Positions 52,795 to 62,339 of a DNA stretch of 64,000 nucleotides are shown piece by piece. The DNA is from ASV31 sp965229765 (GTDB lineage Bacteria > Pseudomonadota > Alphaproteobacteria > Rhodobacterales > Rhodobacteraceae), in the NCBI GenBank assembly GCA_965229765.1, contig CBDDJT010000003.1, positions 1,054,001 to 1,118,000 on the forward strand. Reading direction: 5' to 3'. Made by a program: the position numbers and the translations under genes. Numbering within the stretch: position 1 is the first letter of the stretch; the number at the start of each line of letters is the position of its first letter. A model generated the notes under the pieces. It did not search any database. It was not told the origin of the DNA and saw only the letters and a program-made list of their open reading frames with translations.

Positions 52795-53165
52795 CTCTTC
52801 CCCTTACCTTTGGATTAAACGACCTTCAATTACAAACACTAAGCGCCGCCTGCTCACAACCTATCAATAGAAATTATTGTTTGTACGATTGGGGAATTCC
52901 TTAATAGCTTTAGTGAACAACTCTACCCTCAAATGCAGATATGCTTTACTTATTGGACGGCGCCGGGCGATGAAGTTTATATATTTTTCTTACGTTAGTT
53001 ATGAGTTTTTCAAAATTCTTCGACCCAAGGTCAACTTTGGGCGCAGGGCTTTGATCCTGAGCGGCTGGTGATCGCTGGGGTCGCTTTGCCTGGCTCACTG
53101 GCCACGAAGCAGATACAGAGGGTATCGGCGAAGGTGCCGAGACCGCCCAAACCTGCAAGAAAGCA
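52795..53165. other. 370-base AT-rich region upstream of the adhesin-type locus
   Basis: This region is AT-rich from 52800 to 53030 and probably carries the promoter of the split lipoprotein/HfaA-like/CsgG-like run. From 53043 to 53169 a plus-strand frame (ERLVIAGVALPGSLATKQI...) ends at a stop, but nothing upstream supports a gene. Confidence 0.4.
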
Positions 53166-53519
53166 CTAGTTTTTCGCCGTTAGTCTCACACCATCCGAGG
53201 TCCGGAACTCGCCTGGCCCCAATCGCTCGACGGTGACGCATGTCTCGCCTTCACGGGGTCCGGACGGGATGTTGACGCAGATACCGTCGCTTGATGCTTC
53301 CCAAGTGCCTGTCCCGTTCATCAGTGCGGAAGAAAACGTCACAACGCCTGATGGGTCGTAGAGAATCTCCATACGCATTCCCATGCGGCGGCCTTCAAGC
53401 GTTCTGCCGATCATCTCGGCTTCGATCTGGCTGGGTGACATTTGCTCGGCATATGCCGGCAACGCTCCGATTGAACCAAATGCGATGGCGAGTGCTGCGC
53501 TTGTGCAAATGGGTTTCAC
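53166..53519 (-). CDS. Small secreted protein
   Basis: A 117-residue exported protein with a signal peptide ending AYA (about residue 24). The start is GTG after AAGAGG, one base after the ABC gene's stop. The mature part has a small beta-rich domain (MRMEILYDPSGVVTFSSALMNGTGTW, split as LYDPSGVVTFSS and GTGTWEASSDGICVNIP) with two Cys. It is the last gene of the exporter operon; no family recognised. Confidence 0.6.
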   Translation of the reverse strand: MKPICTSAALAIAFGSIGALPAYAEQMSPSQIEAEMIGRTLEGRRMGMRMEILYDPSGVVTFSSALMNGTGTWEASSDGICVNIPSGPREGETCVTVERLGPGEFRTSDGVRLTAKN

Positions 53520-53520
53520 A

Positions 53521-54252
53521 TCAGGCCTCTTTTGATGTGACAAGTTTCACGAAGGGAGGGGTTTGGCGCACATCACTGACGACGCGACCTTCTTCGAGGG
53601 TGATGATGCGGTCGGCCAACTCCATGATGCGATTGTCATGGGTGACCATGAGGGTGGTGGTGTCGCGCTGTTGTCCCAACGCTTTCAGCATCATGACCAC
53701 CGTTCGGCCCGAGGCTTTGTCGAGTGCCGCTGTTGGCTCATCGGCAAAGACAATGTCGGGGTTAGAGACGAGGGCCCGGGCAACCGCGACCCTCTGTTTT
53801 TGCCCGCCTGACAGGCTGCCGGGCAAGTAATCAAGCCGATCCTTCAAGCCCAGCAGTCCAAGCAGGTGATGTGCGGCCTGCCTTTGCTTTTTCCCATCGC
53901 CCGAGCCGTGGACTTGGAGGCCCATCAACACGTTTTGAGTCGCAGTCAGGCTCTCATGGAGGTTGTGTGCTTGAAAGATGAACCCCAACCGCCGCCTTAG
54001 TGCGACCATCTGCGCCTCAGTCGCGCCGTTCAACTCCGTGCCCAGAAGCGCAACGCTGCCCTCTTGGACGTCGCGCAGACACCCCATCAAGGTCAGAACG
54101 GTTGTCTTGCCGGACCCGGACGGCCCCATCAGGATCGTCAACTTGCCCCGCTCGATCTCAAGACCCACATCCCAGATGGCTTGCTTTCGTGCTTCGCCTG
54201 TCCCGAAGTAGTGGTTCAGCCCCTGCACGGTGATTGGATACCCGCCCGCCAT
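53521..54252 (-). CDS. ABC exporter ATPase, DevA type
   Basis: A 243-residue ATPase with Walker A GPSGSGKTTVL, signature LSGGQKQRVA and Walker B DIVFADEPTAALD. It belongs to the MacB/DevA group that powers exporters with a separate adaptor. It overlaps devC by one base. Confidence 0.9.
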   Translation of the reverse strand: MAGGYPITVQGLNHYFGTGEARKQAIWDVGLEIERGKLTILMGPSGSGKTTVLTLMGCLRDVQEGSVALLGTELNGATEAQMVALRRRLGFIFQAHNLHESLTATQNVLMGLQVHGSGDGKKQRQAAHHLLGLLGLKDRLDYLPGSLSGGQKQRVAVARALVSNPDIVFADEPTAALDKASGRTVVMMLKALGQQRDTTTLMVTHDNRIMELADRIITLEEGRVVSDVRQTPPFVKLVTSKEA

Positions 54253-55427
54253 CAGAACAAATCCGCCGGATCAGCCGACGCCAGGCGCCGTGTGGCAATT
54301 GCCCCTGACAACGAACAGGCTGCAAGCGTTCCAAAGAAGACCCAGATGATCCGGTCCAGCGTCATGGCGACGGGCAATCCCGTTGCAGCCGACATGCCGA
54401 AATAGAGGCCAAGTGAGACGAGCAGGCCGGGTACGAACCCAAACACCGCCAGGACCAAAGCCTCTTCAAAGACGATGCCGAGAAAGAAGCGGTGGTTATA
54501 GCCCATCGCCTTAAAGGTCGCGTATTCGCGCAAGTGATCTGCAACGTCGGTGGAAAGAACCTGGTAGACGATGACGATTCCGACGATGATCCCAATCAAC
54601 ACTCCAAAGCCGAATATGATCCCCGTGGGCCGTTCGGTTGTCTGGTAGGCCAGATCAGCCGCCGCAGCCCCGCCCATGGTGTTCACCTTGACGGCGTCGG
54701 CGGGCAAGATCGCGCGCAAACGCTGCACTACGGTTTCGGGTGATACGCCCGGTTCCACCTTCAGTAGGATATGGTTCGGTGCTCCGCTGCTTCGACTGCC
54801 AAAGAAGCGCAGAAACGTCTGGTCGGACACGAACAAGGTGCCATCCGCAGAGAACCCTCCGCCCATCTCCAGGGTGCCGACGGCTGTAAGGGTTTGTCCA
54901 CGCACTTCAAATGGAAAGGGTTGGCCGTTCTTCAGGTCGTCAAACACGTCTGGCGATACCCCCCGAGTGGCGGTGTCGATCAGTGTGGTGTTCTCTGTCC
55001 TAAGCCGGGCAAGCTGTGTGCCAATCTCAGGAATGACATAGTCGCCTTGACTAGTGCCAATCCCAAAGGTTTGAAGCGTGGCGGTGTCACCGTTCGCCAA
55101 TTGGAACTCCAGGTTTCCAATAAATAGCGCAGCGCCACTTTCTACGCCCTCTACGCCCAACGCTTGAAAGAGCCGTGACCGGGCGATGTTGCTGCCATCG
55201 GTCAAGGTATTGGCGTCCTCGGACGACACCATGATATCGGCGTCAAAGAACGAATAGGGCGCGATCGTGGAGGTGTTCAGCGCCCCCAGAATGCCCAACT
55301 GCATGAAGACCAGGAGCGAGGCGAATGCGACGCCCGCAACAGCAGCCGCAAAGCGCGCGCGGCTATGGGTCAGTTGCAACCAGCCGATAGGCAACCTGCC
55401 AAACAACAGGGTAAGGGCCGCATTCAT
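54252..55427 (-). CDS. ABC exporter permease, DevC type
   Basis: A 391-residue MacB-like permease: one N-terminal helix, a large periplasmic domain and three C-terminal helices (residues about 268-375), including the FtsX-like EYATFKAMGYNHRFFLGIVFEEA. It works with the ATPase and the HlyD-type adaptor; DevBCA systems export glycolipids or related molecules. It overlaps both neighbours. Confidence 0.88.
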   Translation of the reverse strand: MNAALTLLFGRLPIGWLQLTHSRARFAAAVAGVAFASLLVFMQLGILGALNTSTIAPYSFFDADIMVSSEDANTLTDGSNIARSRLFQALGVEGVESGAALFIGNLEFQLANGDTATLQTFGIGTSQGDYVIPEIGTQLARLRTENTTLIDTATRGVSPDVFDDLKNGQPFPFEVRGQTLTAVGTLEMGGGFSADGTLFVSDQTFLRFFGSRSSGAPNHILLKVEPGVSPETVVQRLRAILPADAVKVNTMGGAAAADLAYQTTERPTGIIFGFGVLIGIIVGIVIVYQVLSTDVADHLREYATFKAMGYNHRFFLGIVFEEALVLAVFGFVPGLLVSLGLYFGMSAATGLPVAMTLDRIIWVFFGTLAACSLSGAIATRRLASADPADLF

Positions 55428-56659
55428 CCTTCACGCCCCGTGTCGATCCGAACGATGACTTCTAGGTTGGTGTAGCGCGAAGCTTCCGTCGATGACGCGT
55501 CGTCCAGCCAGATGATGACATCGACCACGCGCGCGTCGGTGTTGGCGGCTGGATCATCCGAGGTTATCGACTGTCGCCCGATCTTCAGGCCAACCGCCTG
55601 CACGGCACCGGCCAAGGGGCCGTCCAAAGCTTCTGCTGTAATGGTAACGGGGTCTCCAACCGAAACCCGGCCAATCAAGGTTTGGTAAACTTCGGCCTCA
55701 ACGGTCATCTGGCGCGTATCGCCCATGTCGAGGATGCCTTCAGCGCCGGGTCTCTCACCGACTTGTGCGTTCAGTCGTAAGATTGTGCCTTCCGTTGGGG
55801 CTCTGACGGTCGATTGATCAAGGTTGCGCCATGCCCGGGTGACCTCGACTCTCGCTGCGTCTAGGTTGGCCTCGCCAAGAGCCAGCTCTGCCATTGCATT
55901 GCCGGAACTCGGGTCAAAGCGGGAAAGCGTGGCGAGGTTGCGTTCGACCTCTCTTGCGGCCTGGGTTGCCCGCGTTTCGAACTGGTCGTAGTCCGCTTGC
56001 GTGACGACGCCGCGATCAAGAAGCGACGCGGCTCGGGTCAACTCGGCCTGCGCCTCGATTGCTGATGCCTCAGCACTTTCAAGGGCGGCTTGAGCCTCCG
56101 CTCGGCTTGCGCGCAGGGCTTCGCGGGTTTGACGCAAGCTCGCTTCACGCACTGCGACCGTCGCCTCCGCCGCTTCAATCGCACTCAGCAATTGGTTCCT
56201 GTTGTCGAGCGTGGCCAGCACATCGCCCGTTTGCACGTAGTCGCCTACACTGACTTCCAAAGCGGCAATACGGGCGTCTCCCGCTCCAAATGGTGTGGCG
56301 ATACTGATGACATCTCCTTGTGGCAAAATCCGTCCAAGGGCCACGATGTCCCCTTCGCTCACAACAGCGATCTCTTGCTGTGTTTGAACCTGTTGAGTGG
56401 CCACGGCGATTGGAGTGTCATTTCCAGCACCGGGTTGAAGTCCGGTTGCTCGAAACGCCGCTTGCAGGCCGGGAGGTTGAAAATAAAGCCCGATAAACGC
56501 GCCCAATATCAAGGTAGCCAGCAGCAGTGGCGCACGCACGACCGCCCTGCGAAGAAGCGACGTCCTTGCCGGCCTTGCCGGGGCATCAGAAAGACCGTTG
56601 TCCCGCAAAGGCAATTCTGGGACTTGGGAGGCAGCAGTCTCTGACATAGGGTCACTCAT
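55424..56659 (-). CDS. HlyD/DevB-type membrane-fusion adaptor
   Basis: A 411-residue adaptor with one N-terminal transmembrane helix (APLLLATLILGAFIGLYF, about residues 45-62), a biotinyl-lipoyl-like domain, a long coiled coil of Ala/Glu/Arg-rich heptads (about 150-255) and a beta-barrel C-terminus. It bridges the inner-membrane pump to an outer-membrane channel, which is not encoded here. It is the first gene of the operon and faces a palindromic operator. Confidence 0.87.
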   Translation of the reverse strand: MSDPMSETAASQVPELPLRDNGLSDAPARPARTSLLRRAVVRAPLLLATLILGAFIGLYFQPPGLQAAFRATGLQPGAGNDTPIAVATQQVQTQQEIAVVSEGDIVALGRILPQGDVISIATPFGAGDARIAALEVSVGDYVQTGDVLATLDNRNQLLSAIEAAEATVAVREASLRQTREALRASRAEAQAALESAEASAIEAQAELTRAASLLDRGVVTQADYDQFETRATQAAREVERNLATLSRFDPSSGNAMAELALGEANLDAARVEVTRAWRNLDQSTVRAPTEGTILRLNAQVGERPGAEGILDMGDTRQMTVEAEVYQTLIGRVSVGDPVTITAEALDGPLAGAVQAVGLKIGRQSITSDDPAANTDARVVDVIIWLDDASSTEASRYTNLEVIVRIDTGREG

Positions 56660-56670
56660 CGAGTTCGGTC

Positions 56671-56694
56671 GTTAATGACACATATGTCATTAAC
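56671..56694. promoter_or_regulatory. TetR operator: GTTAATGACA-CATA-TGTCATTAAC
   Basis: A perfect 10-bp inverted repeat with a 4-base spacer lies in the 62-base gap between the divergent DevB-type and TetR genes. This is the expected place and size for a TetR-family site that controls both. Confidence 0.75.
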
Positions 56695-56721
56695 TTCCGG
56701 CTTTGCAAGTGGGAGGTGTCG

Positions 56722-57351
56722 ATGACGGAGAAAAAGCGCCGAAGACGCAAGGAAGCGCGGCCCGAAGAGATCATCTCCGCAGCCATGCAAGAGTTCGCCG
56801 ACAAAGGGTATGCGGGGACGTCCATCGGCAGCATCGCCTCTAGAGCGGATATCGCGCGCTCGACGGTCTATCTTTATTTCCCTGACAAGGAAGCTGTTAT
56901 TCGGCAGGCTTTTGAGGATCGGATCGGGGGAGTGTTCAGCGGCCTAAGATCCAGACCAACCCTGCCGGACATGCCGTTCGCGGAGCTCTTCAAAATGATG
57001 CTGAAGATCGTCTACGGACGCATGACTGAAGGCGATAATTTGGTGTTGCTGAAAGTTCTTGTGTCAGAAGGTCAGCAATTCCCGGAGCTACTTAAGTACT
57101 ACCACGCAAACATCCTGAAGAACGGCGAACGGCTGCTCACATCCTTGTTGGAACGCGCGATAGAGAAAGGCGAGGTTCGGCGCGAAGTCGCAGACTACGA
57201 TCCCAAGATCATCATTGCGCCTTTCGTTCTGGCGGGCTTGTGGCACATAACATTCAACGAGATCCAACCTTTGGACATTCCCCGTTTCGTCGATGGGCAT
57301 GTCAATATTTTGCTAAAGGGGTTACTGGAAAGCAAACCTTCGGTTGATTGA
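56722..57351 (+). CDS. TetR-family transcriptional regulator
   Basis: A 209-residue regulator with the N-terminal TetR helix-turn-helix (IISAAMQEFADKGYAGTSIG, then IARSTVYLYFPDKEAVI) and a helical ligand domain. The start is the ATG after GGGAGG. It is divergent from the DevBCA operon and probably represses it until an exported toxic compound binds. Confidence 0.92.
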   Translation: MTEKKRRRRKEARPEEIISAAMQEFADKGYAGTSIGSIASRADIARSTVYLYFPDKEAVIRQAFEDRIGGVFSGLRSRPTLPDMPFAELFKMMLKIVYGRMTEGDNLVLLKVLVSEGQQFPELLKYYHANILKNGERLLTSLLERAIEKGEVRREVADYDPKIIIAPFVLAGLWHITFNEIQPLDIPRFVDGHVNILLKGLLESKPSVD

Positions 57352-57524
57352 CAGACCGCCGGCAGATCATCACCTGGCCCATCATAGCCTGGGCTCCTCA
57401 TCCGTTTCTCGTTCGGCAAGCATCTGGACCCAGTGATCAAGAGGACTGATAGCCCGCAGAACAAAGCCAAGTGAACCGCTCCGGGTTTGCCGGAGGCTCC
57501 AACTCCTGAGTAGGATGGAGCATC

Positions 57525-57851
57525 ATGAGCAAGACGACGAACAAGTATTCCCCCGAAGTGCGCGAGCGTGCCGTTCGCATGGTTCTGGACAACGCCGGGC
57601 AGCATGAGAGCCGCTGGTCGGCGATCCTGTCGATTTCTGCGAAGATTGGTTGCGCGCCGCAGACGCTGAACGAGTGGGTCAAGAAGGCCGAGGTTGACAG
57701 CGGTGATCGCACCGGTGTTACGACCGAGATGGCCGAGAAGTTGAAGGCCTTGGAGCGCGAGAACCGCGAACTGAAGCAAGCCAACGAGATCCTGCGGAAG
57801 GCTTCGGCGTATTTTGCTCAGGCGGAGCTCGACCGCCGGTCCAGGACATGA
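57525..57851 (+). CDS. IS3-family OrfA (copy 1)
   Basis: A 108-residue protein with an N-terminal helix-turn-helix (SPEVRERAVRMVLDNAG, then CAPQTLNEWVKKAE) and a C-terminal leucine-zipper-like helix (LERENRELKQANEILRKAS). It binds the IS ends; fusion to OrfB by frameshifting at the ATGA overlap gives the transposase. Confidence 0.93.
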   Translation: MSKTTNKYSPEVRERAVRMVLDNAGQHESRWSAILSISAKIGCAPQTLNEWVKKAEVDSGDRTGVTTEMAEKLKALERENRELKQANEILRKASAYFAQAELDRRSRT

Positions 57852-58747
57852 TCGCCTTCATCGAAGAGAACCGGGAAGCTATCGGGGTCGAGCCGATCTG
57901 CAAGCACCTGCCGATTGCCCCATCTACCTTCTACGATCACATGGCCAAGCGGGCGAACCCCGATATGCTGTCGGATCGGGCGAAGCGGGATATGGCCTTG
58001 AAGCCCGAGATCGAACGCGTCTGGAAGCAGAACTACAGGGTCTATGGGGTACGCAAGGTTTGGCACCAGATGCGCCGCGAAGGCTTTGACATTGCCCGCT
58101 GCACCGTTGCGCGACTGATGAAAGACATCGGGATCGAAGGCATCATTCGCGGCAAGAAACACAGGACGACTATCCCGGATACGTCCCAGCCGTGCCCGCT
58201 GGACAAGGTGAACCGTCAGTTCAAGGCCCCGGCGCCGAACATGCTGTGGGTCAGCGATTTCACCTATGTCGCCACCTGGCAGGGCTTCGTTCACGTGGCC
58301 TTCGTCATCGATGCCTTCGCGCGCCGCATTGTGGGCTGGCGGGTCAGTCGGACGGCCCATGCCGGCTTTGTCCTGGATGCTTTGGAGCAGGCCGTGCATC
58401 AGCGACAACCCGGATCGGGCCTGGTTCATCATTCGGATCGCGGATCGCAATATCTGTCCATTCGCTATGCCGAGCGCCTGGCCGAGGCGGGGATCGAACC
58501 GTCCGTGGGCAGCGTGGGTGACAGTTATGACAATGCCTTGGCCGAGACGATCAACGGCCTGTTCAAAGCGGAAGTCATCCACCGACGTGGGCCATGGCGC
58601 AGCTTCGACGCCGTGGAATACGCCACACTCGAATGGGTCGACTGGTTCAACAACCGCCGCCTGCTGGAACCCATCGGGAACATTCCGCCAGCGGAGGCCG
58701 AAGCAAACTTTTACGCCGCTCTGGAAGGATCAGACATGGCCGCGTAA
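57848..58747 (+). CDS. IS3-family OrfB transposase (copy 1)
   Basis: A 299-residue DDE(E) integrase-fold protein: WVSDFTYVATWQGF, HHSDRGSQYLSIRY and DSYDNALAETINGLFKAEVI hold the catalytic acids. The product of copy 2 is the same. Confidence 0.94.
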   Translation: MIAFIEENREAIGVEPICKHLPIAPSTFYDHMAKRANPDMLSDRAKRDMALKPEIERVWKQNYRVYGVRKVWHQMRREGFDIARCTVARLMKDIGIEGIIRGKKHRTTIPDTSQPCPLDKVNRQFKAPAPNMLWVSDFTYVATWQGFVHVAFVIDAFARRIVGWRVSRTAHAGFVLDALEQAVHQRQPGSGLVHHSDRGSQYLSIRYAERLAEAGIEPSVGSVGDSYDNALAETINGLFKAEVIHRRGPWRSFDAVEYATLEWVDWFNNRRLLEPIGNIPPAEAEANFYAALEGSDMAA

Positions 58748-58786
58748 CCAAGATCAATCAGCCTCCGGCAAAACCGGAGCGGTTCA

Positions 58787-59075
58787 GACCGACAGCACAC
58801 TGGTCAAGGCGCTGGCCCGAGCGTTCCGTTGGAAGAGGTTGCTGGAGTCGGGCCAGTTCACCACGATTACAGAGCTGGCGGTACAGGAAGGCGTGACGCC
58901 TTCGTTCCTAACGCGAATCCTGCGGCTTACACTGCTGGCTCCCGAGATCGTCACAGCTGTCCTTGATGGCAGGCAGTTCGCAGACCTGACCCTGAAGACC
59001 GCAATGCAGCACTTTCCCGACGAATGGAAGGCGCAGGTTTCCAAATTCAATGGACGCGAAGCACTGGAATCCTGA
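58787..59075 (+). pseudogene. 5'-truncated gene of the recombinase-associated ALARAFRW type
   Basis: Directly after the IS end an open frame reads STLVKALARAFRWKRLLESG, a region like FTTITELAVQEGVTPSFLT, and LLAPEIVTAVLDGRQ. This pattern is familiar from proteins encoded beside serine recombinases in Alphaproteobacteria. The N-terminus and start are missing, replaced by the IS3 element. The name of the family is from memory only. Confidence 0.55.
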
Positions 59076-59378
59076 CAATCGTTGCACCCGGCGTCGGGCC
59101 GCAAGGCATGCGGGAGCAGTATCGCCGCGCGGAGATAAGGTTCAAAGCGCGCACAGGCGGCATCAACGGGACCATGGGCAGAGCTAGAGGGCTTGGGCGA
59201 GACTCGGCTCAGATGCCCGGACATCGAAGCCAGCGACAAAACCGACTACAAGGAGCGACACGCCCAAAGCCAGCCCGATCTCATCAGCGCTCTGAAACCG
59301 CTTGGAATTCTCGCCTTGTAGGAATCCGCAATTTTCCATAGAAATCTCAAAAGGGACGATTATGGGAAAGTGCTTCGC
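59076..59378. other. 300-base region without a gene
   Basis: No supported gene. The last 40 bases carry AT-rich sequence and a GGGAAAG site before the HTH protein; the promoter of the restriction locus is probably here. Confidence 0.4.
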
Positions 59379-59570
59379 ATGGCAGATGACATCATGACCA
59401 TTGATGAAGTCGCGGACTATCTCAGGATCAACAAGAAAACCGCTTACCGCCTTGCGGCCGACAGCAAGCTGCCCGGCTTCAAGGTTGGCGGCACCTGGCG
59501 GTTTCGGCGCGTGGATATTGAGGACTGGATCGAGCGTGAAGCCAGCCCGAAGAAGGACAAAAAGAGATGA
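59379..59570 (+). CDS. Excisionase-family (MerR-like) helix-turn-helix protein
   Basis: A 63-residue protein: IDEVADYLRINKKTAYRLAAD, then KLPGFKVGGTWRFRRVDIEDWI, the standard single-domain excisionase/DNA-binding pattern. The start is ATG 59379 (ATG 59394 is possible). Its stop overlaps hsdM by 4 bases (ATGA), so it is cotranscribed and may be the controller of the type I locus. Confidence 0.85.
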   Translation: MADDIMTIDEVADYLRINKKTAYRLAADSKLPGFKVGGTWRFRRVDIEDWIEREASPKKDKKR

Positions 59571-61153
59571 CTGGCCAGGAACAACGCGCGGCGCTGCAAC
59601 GGAAAATCTGGGACATCGCGAACGATGTGCGCGGCTCAGTCGATGGCTGGGACTTCAAGCAATATGTCCTCGGCACGCTCTATTACCGCTTTATCAGCGA
59701 GAATTTCGCTGCATACATCGAGGCGGATGACGAGAGCATCAACTACGCTGGTCTACCCGACGATGTCGTCACCGATGACATCAAGGACGACGCCATCAAG
59801 ACCAAGGGCTATTTCATCTATCCCAGCCAGCTGTTCGCCAATGTCGCGAAGAACGCTAACACCAATGACAGCCTCAATACCGATCTCGCTCAGGTTTTTG
59901 CGGCGATCGAATCCTCCGCCAATGGCTACCCCTCTGAGCTGGACATCAAGGGCCTGTTCGCCGACTTCGACACGACCAGCACGCGCCTGGGCAACACCGT
60001 CACGGAAAAGAATAGCCGCTTGGCAAAAGTGTTGAAGCGCGTTGCGGAGCTGGATTTCGGAGACTTCCACAACAGCCAGATTGATCTGTTCGGCGATGCC
60101 TATGAATTCCTGATCTCGAACTACGCGGCCAATGCGGGCAAGTCCGGCGGGGAATTTTTCACCCCGCAACATGTCTCCAAGCTCATCGCGCAGCTCGCCA
60201 TGCATGGGCAGGACAAGGTCAACAAGATTTACGATCCGGCCTGCGGCTCCGGCTCCCTGCTGCTGCAAGCCAAGAAGCACTTCGACGCACACATCATCGA
60301 AGAGGGCTTCTTCGGGCAGGAGATCAACCACACGACCTACAACCTCGCCCGCATGAACATGTTCCTGCACAACATCAATTACGACAAGTTCAATATCCAG
60401 CGCGGCGATACGCTCACCCATCCGCATTTCCAGGACGACAAGCCCTTTGATGCCATCGTCTCCAATCCGCCATATTCGGTGAAGTGGATCGGCTCGGATG
60501 ACCCGACGCTGATCAATGATGACCGCTTCGCGCCCGCTGGCGTGCTGGCGCCCAAATCAAAGGCGGATTTTGCCTTTGTGCTCCATGCCCTGAGTTACCT
60601 GTCAGCCAAGGGTCGCGCGGCGATTGTCTGCTTTCCGGGGATCTTCTATCGCGACGGCGCGGAGAAGAAGATCCGGCAATATCTGGTCGAAAACAACTAT
60701 GTCGAGACGGTGATCGCGCTCGCCTCCAACCTTTTCTACGGAACGACCATCGCGGTGACGATCCTGGTCCTTGCCAAGAACAAGACCGACACGGCCACTC
60801 AATTCATCGACGCAAGTGGCGAAGAGTTCTTCAAGAAGGCCATCAACACCAATCTGATGACGGACGATCACATCAGGCGGGTGATGGAGATTTTTGATCG
60901 CAAGCAAGACGTCGACCATGTCGCTGCCTCGGTGCCGTATGAGACCATCGTGGAGCGGGGCTACAACCTCTCGGTCAGTTCCTACGTCGAGCCGCGCGAC
61001 ACGCGCGTGGTTGTCAACATCGATGAGCTGAATGCCGAGATCAGAACCACGGTTGAGAAGATCGATCGCCTGCGCACTGAACCGCTCCGGTTTTGCCGGA
61101 GGCTGATTGATCTTGGTTACGCGGCCATGTCTGATCCTTCCAGAGCGGCGTAA
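59567..61153 (+). CDS. hsdM: Type I restriction-modification system, methyltransferase subunit HsdM, 3' end replaced by IS3
   Basis: A 528-codon frame, of which residues 1-504 are native. HsdM binds SAM and methylates adenine as part of M2S. Motifs: FFTPQHV (residues 197-203), DPACGSG (223-229; SAM-binding motif I) and NPPY (300-303; motif IV). The N-terminal helical domain and the C-terminal region up to KIDRLR are present. The IS starts at 61078 and supplies the last about 24 residues, so only a short native tail is lost. Catalysis could remain, but the specificity subunit is damaged. Confidence 0.87.
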   Translation: MTGQEQRAALQRKIWDIANDVRGSVDGWDFKQYVLGTLYYRFISENFAAYIEADDESINYAGLPDDVVTDDIKDDAIKTKGYFIYPSQLFANVAKNANTNDSLNTDLAQVFAAIESSANGYPSELDIKGLFADFDTTSTRLGNTVTEKNSRLAKVLKRVAELDFGDFHNSQIDLFGDAYEFLISNYAANAGKSGGEFFTPQHVSKLIAQLAMHGQDKVNKIYDPACGSGSLLLQAKKHFDAHIIEEGFFGQEINHTTYNLARMNMFLHNINYDKFNIQRGDTLTHPHFQDDKPFDAIVSNPPYSVKWIGSDDPTLINDDRFAPAGVLAPKSKADFAFVLHALSYLSAKGRAAIVCFPGIFYRDGAEKKIRQYLVENNYVETVIALASNLFYGTTIAVTILVLAKNKTDTATQFIDASGEEFFKKAINTNLMTDDHIRRVMEIFDRKQDVDHVAASVPYETIVERGYNLSVSSYVEPRDTRVVVNIDELNAEIRTTVEKIDRLRTEPLRFCRRLIDLGYAAMSDPSRAA

Positions 61154-62016
61154 AAGTTTGCTTCGGCCTCCGCTGGCGGAATGTTCCCGATGGGTTCCAG
61201 CAGGCGGCGGTTGTTGAACCAGTCGACCCATTCGAGTGTGGCGTATTCCACGGCGTCGAAGCTGCGCCATGGCCCACGTCGGTGGATGACTTCCGCTTTG
61301 AACAGGCCGTTGATCGTCTCGGCCAAGGCATTGTCATAACTGTCACCCACGCTGCCCACGGACGGTTCGATCCCCGCCTCGGCCAGGCGCTCGGCATAGC
61401 GAATGGACAGATATTGCGATCCGCGATCCGAATGATGAACCAGGCCCGATCCGGGTTGTCGCTGATGCACGGCCTGCTCCAAAGCATCCAGGACAAAGCC
61501 GGCATGGGCCGTCCGACTGACCCGCCAGCCCACAATGCGGCGCGCGAAGGCATCGATGACGAAGGCCACGTGAACGAAGCCCTGCCAGGTGGCGACATAG
61601 GTGAAATCGCTGACCCACAGCATGTTCGGCGCCGGGGCCTTGAACTGACGGTTCACCTTGTCCAGCGGGCACGGCTGGGACGTATCCGGGATAGTCGTCC
61701 TGTGTTTCTTGCCGCGAATGATGCCTTCGATCCCGATGTCTTTCATCAGTCGCGCAACGGTGCAGCGGGCAATGTCAAAGCCTTCGCGGCGCATCTGGTG
61801 CCAAACCTTGCGTACCCCATAGACCCTGTAGTTCTGCTTCCAGACGCGTTCGATCTCGGGCTTCAAGGCCATATCCCGCTTCGCCCGATCCGACAGCATA
61901 TCGGGGTTCGCCCGCTTGGCCATGTGATCGTAGAAGGTAGATGGGGCAATCGGCAGGTGCTTGCAGATCGGCTCGACCCCGATAGCTTCCCGGTTCTCTT
62001 CGATGAAGGCGATCAT
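61117..62016 (-). CDS. IS3-family OrfB transposase (copy 2)
   Basis: The product is the same 299 residues as in copy 1, with the catalytic acids in WVSDFTY, HHSDRGSQY and the DSYDNALAETING block intact. It is transcribed against hsdM. Confidence 0.94.
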   Translation of the reverse strand: MIAFIEENREAIGVEPICKHLPIAPSTFYDHMAKRANPDMLSDRAKRDMALKPEIERVWKQNYRVYGVRKVWHQMRREGFDIARCTVARLMKDIGIEGIIRGKKHRTTIPDTSQPCPLDKVNRQFKAPAPNMLWVSDFTYVATWQGFVHVAFVIDAFARRIVGWRVSRTAHAGFVLDALEQAVHQRQPGSGLVHHSDRGSQYLSIRYAERLAEAGIEPSVGSVGDSYDNALAETINGLFKAEVIHRRGPWRSFDAVEYATLEWVDWFNNRRLLEPIGNIPPAEAEANFYAALEGSDMAA

Positions 62017-62339
62017 GTCCTGGACCGGCGGTCGAGCTCCGCCTGAGCAAAATACGCCGAAGCCTTCCGCAGGATCTCGTTGGCTTGCTTCAGTTCGCGG
62101 TTCTCGCGCTCCAAGGCCTTCAACTTCTCGGCCATCTCGGTCGTAACACCGGTGCGATCACCGCTGTCAACCTCGGCCTTCTTGACCCACTCGTTCAGCG
62201 TCTGCGGCGCGCAACCAATCTTCGCAGAAATCGACAGGATCGCCGACCAGCGGCTCTCATGCTGCCCGGCGTTGTCCAGAACCATGCGAACGGCACGCTC
62301 GCGCACTTCGGGGGAATACTTGTTCGTCGTCTTGCTCAT
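62013..62339 (-). CDS. IS3-family OrfA (copy 2)
   Basis: The product is the same 108 residues as in copy 1. It overlaps orfB by 4 bases. Confidence 0.93.
   Translation of the reverse strand: MSKTTNKYSPEVRERAVRMVLDNAGQHESRWSAILSISAKIGCAPQTLNEWVKKAEVDSGDRTGVTTEMAEKLKALERENRELKQANEILRKASAYFAQAELDRRSRT

Larger units (their letters stand above)
57472..58786 (+). mobile_element. IS3-family insertion sequence, copy 1 (1,315 bp)
   Basis: The terminal inverted repeats begin TGAACCGCTCCGG-TTTGCCGGAGGCT on both ends (one mismatch). Both orfA and orfB are intact with an ATGA overlap. I find no 3-bp target duplication (left flank AAG, right flank GAC), which suggests a rearrangement or deletion at one side. 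A second copy of equal length is inverted at 61078-62392. Confidence 0.9.

Noticed and set aside
53043..53169. Plus-strand frame ending in PKPARKH
   Set aside because: No start, no ribosome-binding site and no recognisable motif; it may be a remnant but cannot be supported.
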